A stretch of 64,000 nt of DNA from Mycobacterium sp. (GTDB lineage: Bacteria > Actinomycetota > Actinomycetes > Mycobacteriales > Mycobacteriaceae): positions 62,001 through 126,000 of the forward strand of contig JACPVR010000035.1 in assembly GCA_016197405.1 (NCBI GenBank), written 5' to 3'. The position numbers and the translations under genes are program-made. Below, in pieces: positions 58,924 through 64,000 of the stretch. Position 1 is the first letter of the stretch. Each line of letters opens with the position of its first letter. The notes under the pieces were generated by a model. That model ran no database searches. It saw only the letters and a list, made by a program, of their open reading frames with translations, and had not been told where the DNA came from.

Positions 58924-60149
58924 CGTCCGACGGCAAGATCCGGGTCCCGGCCGACCTGGACGCGGTCACCGCGATCGGCGCCGAAGACCACTCGGAGATC
59001 GACCCGGCAGCGGTGGAGCGGATCTGGCAGGCGGCGCGGAACTGGTATGCCGGGGGCATGCACCCGGCGATCCAGGTTTGCCTGCGGCACAACGGAAAAG
59101 TCATCCTCAACCGAGCCATCGGACATGGCTGGGGTAACGGGCCCGAGGATGCGCCGGACGCCGAGAAGGTGCCCGTCGGCACCGACACGCCGTTCTGTGC
59201 CTACTCGGCGGCCAAGGCGATCAGCAGCACCGTCGTGCACATGCTCGTCGAGCGCGGCCACTTCTCACTCGATGACCGGGTATGCGATTACCTGCCGGGC
59301 TACACCAGCCACGGCAAAGATCGCACCACCATCCGGCACGTCATGACTCACAGTGCCGGAGTTCCGTTCGCCACCGGGCCGCGCCCCGACCTCAAACGCA
59401 TGAACGACAGTGAGTATGCCCGCGAGATGCTGGGCAATCTGCGACCGGTCTATCCGCCCGGTCTGGTGCACATCTATCACGGGCTGACGTGGGGTCCGCT
59501 GATCCGGGAGATCGTCTCGGCCGCCACCGGTCGTAACATCCGTGAGATCCTGGCGACCGAGATTCTCGATCCGCTCGGCTTCCGGTGGACCAATTACGGT
59601 GTCGCCGAACAGGATGTCCCGTTGGTGGCACCCAGCCACCCGACCGGCAAGCCGGTACCTGCACCGCTGGCGCGGGCTTTCAAGCTGGCGGTCGGCGGCA
59701 CCATGCACCAGATCATCCCGTTCACCAACACACCGGCGTTCCTGACCAGTGTGGTGCCGTCGTCAAGCCTGGTCTCCACCGCCGACGAGTTGTCGCGATT
59801 CGCCGAGATCTGGAGTCGCGGAGGCGAACTCGGCGGGGTGCGGGTGCTCAGCACGGAGACGTTGCGGAATGCCACCGCCGAGGCGCGACGACTGCGCCCC
59901 GATGTCGCGACCGGACTGGTTCCACTGCGGTGGGGCACCGGTTTCATGCTGGGCTCGCGTCGGTTCGGCCCGTTCGGCCGGAATGCGCCTGCCGCCTTCG
60001 GGCATACCGGGTTGGTGAACATCGCGGTGTGGGCAGATCCCGAGCGCAAACTGTCTGCCGGGGTGATGAGCAGCGGCAAGCCCGGGCGCGACCCGGAAGC
60101 CAAGCGGTACCCGGCCCTGCTGGATGCGATCGCCGCCGGGATCGGCTGA
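58920..60149 (+). CDS. lipE: Beta-lactamase-fold esterase LipE
   Basis: A 409-residue serine hydrolase of the class C beta-lactamase/family VIII esterase type. The SxxK motif is Ser96-Lys99 (YSAAKAISS). The YxN-type second motif appears as IYHGLTWG, and the KTG-equivalent appears as GHTGLVNIAV (HTG). Together these support esterase activity on lipids or short esters. I recall lipE (Rv3775) immediately downstream of echA21, as here. ATG 58920 is coupled to the nitrobindin-like gene. No signal peptide is visible. Confidence 0.9.
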   Translation: MTSDGKIRVPADLDAVTAIGAEDHSEIDPAAVERIWQAARNWYAGGMHPAIQVCLRHNGKVILNRAIGHGWGNGPEDAPDAEKVPVGTDTPFCAYSAAKAISSTVVHMLVERGHFSLDDRVCDYLPGYTSHGKDRTTIRHVMTHSAGVPFATGPRPDLKRMNDSEYAREMLGNLRPVYPPGLVHIYHGLTWGPLIREIVSAATGRNIREILATEILDPLGFRWTNYGVAEQDVPLVAPSHPTGKPVPAPLARAFKLAVGGTMHQIIPFTNTPAFLTSVVPSSSLVSTADELSRFAEIWSRGGELGGVRVLSTETLRNATAEARRLRPDVATGLVPLRWGTGFMLGSRRFGPFGRNAPAAFGHTGLVNIAVWADPERKLSAGVMSSGKPGRDPEAKRYPALLDAIAAGIG

Positions 60150-60432
60150 GTGGTCGAAGTCGAGCCTGGCCAACGGGTTTCCCGTTCAACGCAGTGATTC
60201 GACCCGTGCCGCGAAGATGGCCGTCCGCTCTTTGACGTAGTCGGCGTCGGACACGAGCGCGCCGCCCGCGAGATGTTGCTCACACAAGAGTGTTGCGTGA
60301 GGTGTGTTTGCCCAGCTCATCTGGGAGCAGGCGGGCGAGGCCGACCCCAGTTGTGTGGGTAGCGATTGCGGGCCAGGCCCTCCTGCCTCACAGTTTTGCC
60401 ACACGCTCCAACGAATCGAGAGTGGTGCGATT

Positions 60433-61716
60433 GTGCGCAGGATGGTCGGCGTCATCGGGATTGCAGCGCTGTTGCTCGTTGGTGCGGGAGGTACCACACA
60501 TGCTGTCGCACAGTCTGTTACGTACTATCTGGGCGGGACATGCCTGTGTGCAACAACGCCCACCGTTGCTGAAGCGAGCAGTCTCGCCGGTGGATTCCTG
60601 GTAAACGGAACAACTTTGGTGGGTGTCGGATATCCAGCCGGCCTGCTGTTCAGCCTCGACGCACAGTTTGGCAAGGTAACGGTCACTGAACTTCTGGACA
60701 ACACCGACCCCACCTCGGACGTGGTCCTCGCCGGGCTCAGCCAGGGTGCGATAGTGCTCAACAGCATCAAGCAGTCGTGGGAGATCGACGGTTCAGGAGC
60801 CTCGGATCTTCAGGGCCGCTTGGTTTTTGTGACGCTGGGTGACCCCCAGAACTCGGTCGGTGGCATCACCACCAAGGTGGCGCTCATGCGACTCGTCGTT
60901 TTGGGCAGCAGTGCCGAGACGCCATTCGACACCATAGAGATCGTCCGGGAGTACGACGGCTTCGCCGACTGGCCCGACCACTATCAGCCGCTCGCTGTTA
61001 CCAATGCGCTGATGGGTATCGCGTTCGTCCACACCGATTACGGGGCGGACGCGGACCCGAGTACGCCCGGAACGCTGGTCACCCAAAGCACCAACAGCCT
61101 CGGCGGCACGACAACGCACTACGTGGTCCCCACCGCAGCACTACCGGTGACAGCTTTACTGCGTGCGGCCGGAATCGACACCACCGCACTCGATGCCCAG
61201 CTGCGACCCGTCATCGACAGCGCCTATAACGCACGTCCCACACTGCCGGCCAGCAACGCCGCGACAACCGATCCGACGGCCAGCGGTGATACGGCCGGCG
61301 AGGCAACCGATGCCCAGGAGCTCTCCGCAACGACGGTGGGGGACCGCGCGTCCACCCAGGCGGATCGCACAGAACCGGCATCCACAGCGCTCCCGGCAGC
61401 GGAGCCTCAATCGGCTGCCGAGGAACCCGCTGAAACGTCCAGCGTGTCTGCGCCGGCTTCAGACGACAGCGGACCGGACACTGACTCGTTGTCAACCGGC
61501 ACTACCAAAGATGTTTTCGGGAGGGCTGATTCGGCTGATCCGCATAGCGAAGACGAGGAAACCTCGGCGGACCAAAAAGCGACGACCAGTACGGCAGGCT
61601 CGTCGGACGTGGCTGACCGAGGGTCTTCGACAAGCACACAGAAAGACACCACCACCGCGAATGCGACCAGCGCTACGGAGAAGGGGAACGATGCCGGGCC
61701 GAACTCAGCGTCGTAG
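60433..61716 (+). CDS. Secreted PE-PPE-domain serine hydrolase with low-complexity tail
   Basis: A 427-residue protein. The start VRRMVGVIGIAALLLVGAGG plus TTHAVA is a Sec-type signal peptide. The PE-PPE C-terminal alpha/beta-hydrolase domain (about 30-270) begins YYLGGTCLCA and has the nucleophile elbow GLSQGAIVL with Ser103, plus the acid/His region EYDGFADWPDHYQPLAVTN and FVHTDYGAD. The last ~150 residues are Ala/Thr/Ser/Asp/Glu-rich and disordered. Neither a PE nor a PPE N-terminal domain is present, so export is by the signal peptide rather than type VII secretion. GTG 60433 is preferred over ATG 60442 to keep the RR. Confidence 0.85.
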   Translation: MRRMVGVIGIAALLLVGAGGTTHAVAQSVTYYLGGTCLCATTPTVAEASSLAGGFLVNGTTLVGVGYPAGLLFSLDAQFGKVTVTELLDNTDPTSDVVLAGLSQGAIVLNSIKQSWEIDGSGASDLQGRLVFVTLGDPQNSVGGITTKVALMRLVVLGSSAETPFDTIEIVREYDGFADWPDHYQPLAVTNALMGIAFVHTDYGADADPSTPGTLVTQSTNSLGGTTTHYVVPTAALPVTALLRAAGIDTTALDAQLRPVIDSAYNARPTLPASNAATTDPTASGDTAGEATDAQELSATTVGDRASTQADRTEPASTALPAAEPQSAAEEPAETSSVSAPASDDSGPDTDSLSTGTTKDVFGRADSADPHSEDEETSADQKATTSTAGSSDVADRGSSTSTQKDTTTANATSATEKGNDAGPNSAS

Positions 61717-62271
61717 CCTGTGCGCGTTGTCCGACGTGGTGGAGTCCGCCGTGAGCTTCGGCAGGGCGCGAGCCAGTGCGTTGAGGTCGGTAGGGGTCAA
61801 CTTGTCGGTGAACAGCCTTGACACCCTGCCGATGTGAGATTCGGCGGCATCGATCACCGCGCCGCGACCCTTTGCGGTGAGGGTGATCTCCACTCCACGC
61901 TTGTCTTCGCCGGCCGTGCTGCGAGCGATGAGTCCTGCCTGCTCCATGCGCACCAACAACCTACTGAGGCCACTTTCACTGAGCAGCAGCCGGTCTCGCA
62001 GAGTCCGCTGGCGCAGACTTCCGTCCGGCACATCGGCGAGATGAATCAACACATCGAACCACTCCAACGGCAACCCACTGTCGCGCATCATCTCGGCGGT
62101 CATCTGATCGATGATGGTTCGGTACGCGCTGAGGAAGTCCTGCCAGATCGTCGCTGCCTCATCCAGTCGGGTGACAACTGCGCGTAACCGCTGCGCGTCG
62201 GTTTGTGCACTCCCTTTACCTTTCTTGGGCGCGCGATTCCCGGCGGTTGAACCCACCCGCTTGGCAGCCAT
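61705..62271 (-). CDS. MarR-family transcriptional regulator
   Basis: A 188-residue MarR protein: a basic N-terminal extension (KRVGSTAGNRAPKKGKG), then the winged helix LPLEWFDVLIHLADVPDGSLRQRTLRDRLLLSESGLSRLLVRMEQAGLIARSTAGEDKRGVEITLTAKG. ATG 62271 has AGGAG eight nt upstream on the minus strand. It is divergent from a PPOX-fold gene, with an inverted repeat in between. Its 3' end overlaps the PE-PPE-type gene 3' end by 12 nt. Confidence 0.9.
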   Translation of the reverse strand: MAAKRVGSTAGNRAPKKGKGSAQTDAQRLRAVVTRLDEAATIWQDFLSAYRTIIDQMTAEMMRDSGLPLEWFDVLIHLADVPDGSLRQRTLRDRLLLSESGLSRLLVRMEQAGLIARSTAGEDKRGVEITLTAKGRGAVIDAAESHIGRVSRLFTDKLTPTDLNALARALPKLTADSTTSDNAHRLRR

Positions 62272-62368
62272 CGGCCGTGCTCCTCGTCTGCGGCGCACCG
62301 GGAGTGCCTGCCGTACTCGAAGAATAGACGAAACCCAAATGACGTCATCCACGCTGGGCCATGCATAA

Positions 62369-62388
62369 ACTTGCACGCGCAAGCAAGT
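62369..62388. promoter_or_regulatory. Inverted repeat, probable MarR operator
   Basis: ACTTGC-N8-GCAAGT is a perfect 6-bp inverted repeat with a 20-bp overall span, containing a shorter nested repeat CTTGC-ACGC-GCAAG. It lies about 100 nt upstream of the MarR gene and 65 nt upstream of the divergent PPOX gene. The size and symmetry fit a MarR dimer site. Confidence 0.65.
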
Positions 62389-62452
62389 AAACGGGAATCG
62401 GCCACGTCAGTCGACTGTTGCATCCGGTACCAACCGACAGGAGAACCGCACC

Positions 62453-62848
62453 ATGAGCTTCACACCAGAAGAGATCGACTACATGCGGACCCAGCCGTTG
62501 GCGCGGGTAGCCAGCGTTGACAGTGAGGGCCAACCCGATGTCGTTCCGGTGACCTTCGAATTCGATGGCACATACATCAATATCGGTGGGTTCGAACCAG
62601 CGAAAACCCGCCGACATCAGAACGTGTCGGCAGGAAACCACCGGGTGGCACTGGTCATCGACGACCTGGCGTCAACCGAGCCGTGGAGCCCGCGCTACCT
62701 GCGCGTCTACGGGACTGCCGAGGTGATCAACGGCGAGCAGCCCCACCTGCGCGTCACCCCGACCATTTCGTGGAGCTGGAACCTCGGCGGTGAATCGCTG
62801 CGCGGGGGCGCCGCGTCGGCCCCGCCGAAGCGCACGGTCCACCGCTGA
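62453..62848 (+). CDS. PPOX-class F420/FMN-dependent oxidoreductase
   Basis: A 131-residue split-barrel flavin/F420 enzyme. Typical features are IDYMRTQPLARVASVDSEGQPDVVPVTFEFDG, INIGGFEPAKTRRHQNVSAGNHRVALVIDDL and YLRVYGTAEVI. These small proteins reduce various substrates with F420 or FMN in mycobacteria. The ATG is preceded by GACAGGAGAACCGCACC, so the ribosome-binding site is clear. Probably regulated by the divergent MarR. Confidence 0.87.
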   Translation: MSFTPEEIDYMRTQPLARVASVDSEGQPDVVPVTFEFDGTYINIGGFEPAKTRRHQNVSAGNHRVALVIDDLASTEPWSPRYLRVYGTAEVINGEQPHLRVTPTISWSWNLGGESLRGGAASAPPKRTVHR

Positions 62849-62881
62849 CATGACACCGACGACGATTCAGGAGAGACCCAG

Positions 62882-63208
62882 ATGAGCAGCATGCCGATCG
62901 CCGATGACACGCACGAACTCGTGTTCCTGGTGCAGACCCAACTCAACGAGGGAAAAGCTGAAGCACTGGGTGCGACGCTTCCCGCCCACCTGGACTTCCT
63001 GCACCAGCAGTTCATCGAGGGCCGGCTGATGTTCGGCGGACCGCTGGTCACCAGCGATCTGCACAACACCGGCAACGGGTTGTATGTCCTGCGGGCTGAT
63101 TCACTGGCCGCCGCACAGGCCATCGCGGACGAGGACCCGATGCACCGTGACGGCGTCCGCACGGCGACGGTCCAGCACTGGATGTTGAAGACCGACTACA
63201 GCCGCTGA
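62882..63208 (+). CDS. YciI-family protein
   Basis: A 108-residue protein with a ferredoxin-like YciI fold: LVFLVQTQLNEGKAEALGATLPAHLDFLHQQFIEGRLMFGGPLVTSD, then GLYVLRADSLAAAQAIADEDPMHRDGVRTATVQHWML. The conserved His-Asp pair of YciI proteins is represented by HLDFL and DPMH. Function is unknown. ATG 62882 lies 33 nt after the PPOX gene with AGGAGAG upstream, so it probably belongs to the same transcript. Confidence 0.85.
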   Translation: MSSMPIADDTHELVFLVQTQLNEGKAEALGATLPAHLDFLHQQFIEGRLMFGGPLVTSDLHNTGNGLYVLRADSLAAAQAIADEDPMHRDGVRTATVQHWMLKTDYSR

Positions 63209-63217
63209 CCGCTATGG

Positions 63218-63304
63218 CGGTGGCGGAGGGATTTGAACCCCCGGACGGTGTTAGCCGTCTCTCGCTTTCAAGGCGAGTGCATTAGGCCGCTCTGCCACGC
63301 CACC
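63218..63304 (-). tRNA. tRNA-Ser (TGA)
   Basis: An 87-nt class II minus-strand tRNA: acceptor GGTGGCG/CGCCACC with discriminator G, anticodon stem CTCGC/GCGAG around CTTGAAA (anticodon TGA), long variable arm (GACGGCTAACACCGTC) and T-arm GGGGGTTCAAATCCCT with a mismatch. It is transcribed opposite to the YciI gene. Confidence 0.96.
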
Positions 63305-63314
63305 GCCGACCAGA

Positions 63315-63848
63315 CTAGCGGTGCGTAGGCCCTGCCCGAAGCGCTGGTCTGATCTCACGTGAGTCGGGGTCCTTCAGCGCGGTGCTGATCCGGCGGCAGT
63401 TCTCACCCATCGCCGCCATCTGCGGCCGGGACAACTGGGTCAGGAAGTGCATCCGCACCGCCTGGCAGTAGGTCACCATCGCCTTCTGGGCCACTTCGCG
63501 GCCTTCGTCGGTGATAGTGGCCAGCACCCCGCGGCCGTCGTCCGGGCTGGCGGTGCGCCGGACCAGTCCCTGGGCCTCGAGGCGACGAATCTGGCGGGTC
63601 ACCCTGCTCGGCAGTGACGTGAGGGCATCGGCGAGATCGCCCATCCGCGCGGACCCCGTGGGGGACTTGTCGAGCATGTCGAGCAACCGCACGTCGACCA
63701 GGCTCAACTTGTGCGCCTCGGTGAGCCCCCGGTTCAGGGTGGCGTACAACCGCAGTGCCGAATCCAGGAAGTGTTGCCACGACCGTTGTTCGGCGATGTC
63801 CAAGCCGGGCATATCGCTTGCGGTACGCCCGGCAATCATCCCCTCCAT
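63315..63848 (-). CDS. MarR-family transcriptional regulator
   Basis: A 177-residue MarR protein. The winged helix reads LSLVDVRLLDMLDKSPTGSARMGDLADALTSLPSRVTRQIRRLEAQGLVRRTASPDDGRGVLATITDEG, flanked by the helical dimerisation parts (SALRLYATLNRGLTEAH and MHFLTQLSRPQMAAM). ATG 63848 is used; CCCTTAATATTG just upstream on the minus strand is a likely -10 region, with an AATATT palindrome that may be part of the operator. It is divergent from the oxidoreductase at the window edge. Confidence 0.88.
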   Translation of the reverse strand: MEGMIAGRTASDMPGLDIAEQRSWQHFLDSALRLYATLNRGLTEAHKLSLVDVRLLDMLDKSPTGSARMGDLADALTSLPSRVTRQIRRLEAQGLVRRTASPDDGRGVLATITDEGREVAQKAMVTYCQAVRMHFLTQLSRPQMAAMGENCRRISTALKDPDSREIRPALRAGPTHR

Positions 63849-63912
63849 GGCGCAATATTAAGGGAAGCTGCCCAGAACGGGACCTCGAAATGCGGCTTGT
63901 AGCGTGGCTGAT

Positions 63913-64000
63913 ATGCATGCCATCGTCGCAGAGGCCGCCGACCGACTCGTCTGGCAAGAAGTGGACGACATCACCCCAGGTCACGGCGAGGTCCTGATCA
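63913..64000 (+). CDS. Zinc-binding/quinone-type oxidoreductase, N-terminus (partial)
   Basis: The frame opens at ATG 63913 and is cut by the window end after 29 codons. MHAIVAEAADRLVWQEVDDI followed by TPGHGEVLI is the start of the MDR-type NAD(P)H quinone oxidoreductase (PIG3-like) family, where AxGEVLIxV begins the GroES-like domain. It resembles the oxidoreductase I remember as Rv3777. The divergent MarR may regulate it. Only the N-terminus is visible, so cofactor residues cannot be checked. Confidence 0.72.
   Translation, partial: MHAIVAEAADRLVWQEVDDITPGHGEVLI

Noticed and set aside
1..64000. CRISPR arrays, insertion sequences, prophage, toxin-antitoxin pairs
   Set aside because: No spaced short repeats, transposase or integrase motifs, or paired small toxin/antitoxin genes were recognised anywhere in the window.

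Overview
The window is about 64 kb of high-GC actinobacterial chromosome and almost certainly comes from a Mycobacterium/Mycolicibacterium close to its replication origin. It opens with the end of gyrB, then gyrA, a DUF3566 membrane protein, tRNA-Ile, a tiny DLW-39-type gene and tRNA-Ala. The mycobacterial cell-division and Ser/Thr-kinase block follows: cwsA, ppiA, a PH-domain protein, crgA, a DUF881 protein, trpG/pabA, pknB, pknA, pbpA, rodA, pstP, fhaB, fhaA and tRNA-Leu. This is the order I remember for M. tuberculosis Rv0005-Rv0020c, and protein lengths and active-site numbering (PbpA Ser222, PknA Asp141, PknB Asp138) also match. GTG starts, 1-4 nt stop/start overlaps and strong GC3 are used throughout.

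Region 2 (about 19.0-45.7 kb) is accessory. It is a mosaic of small regulator-plus-enzyme units: an HxlR regulator with a CMD-family protein, a HAD hydrolase, an HxlR/SCP2-like regulator with a haloalkane-dehalogenase-like protein, an SDR, a TPP-riboswitch-controlled thiC, methyltransferases, a MerR/cupin pair with a recognisable MerR-type promoter, an ABC exporter, GNATs, an epimerase and a desaturase. A tight four-gene carbohydrate operon follows (GT4, six-hairpin-like protein, GH130, transglutaminase-like). After it come three GAF-ANTAR regulators in a row, a fatty-acid-AMP ligase, a rhodanese and a thioesterase.

Region 3 (45.7-50.5 kb) returns to an origin-proximal mycobacterial locus resembling Rv0022c-Rv0028: an XRE regulator divergent from whiB5, an NlpC/P60 hydrolase, two DUF4226-type proteins, a small ESX/Esp-like protein and a further small protein. 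Next are an SDR, a methyltransferase and a 1019-residue secreted protein made of two tandem leishmanolysin-like zinc-protease modules.

Region 4 (55.4-64 kb) resembles M. tuberculosis Rv3772-Rv3777, which lies on the other side of oriC in that species: tRNA-Ser and tRNA-Arg, hisC2/pat, a GXWXG protein, a lipoprotein, echA21, a nitrobindin-like protein and lipE. It is followed by a secreted PE-PPE-domain hydrolase without a PE or PPE domain, a MarR/PPOX pair, a YciI protein, tRNA-Ser, another MarR and the start of a quinone oxidoreductase. The join of Rv00xx-like and Rv377x-like genes implies a rearrangement relative to M. tuberculosis.

I saw no CRISPR array, insertion sequence, integrase or prophage gene. 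The most noteworthy signals are the dehalogenase-like protein lacking its catalytic His, the tandem-duplicated metalloprotease, the GT4/GH130/transglutaminase operon, several clear inverted-repeat operators beside divergent regulators, the TPP riboswitch that carries the thiC ribosome-binding site in its closing stem, and two small genes under 50 codons (DLW-39-like and a 47-residue protein).
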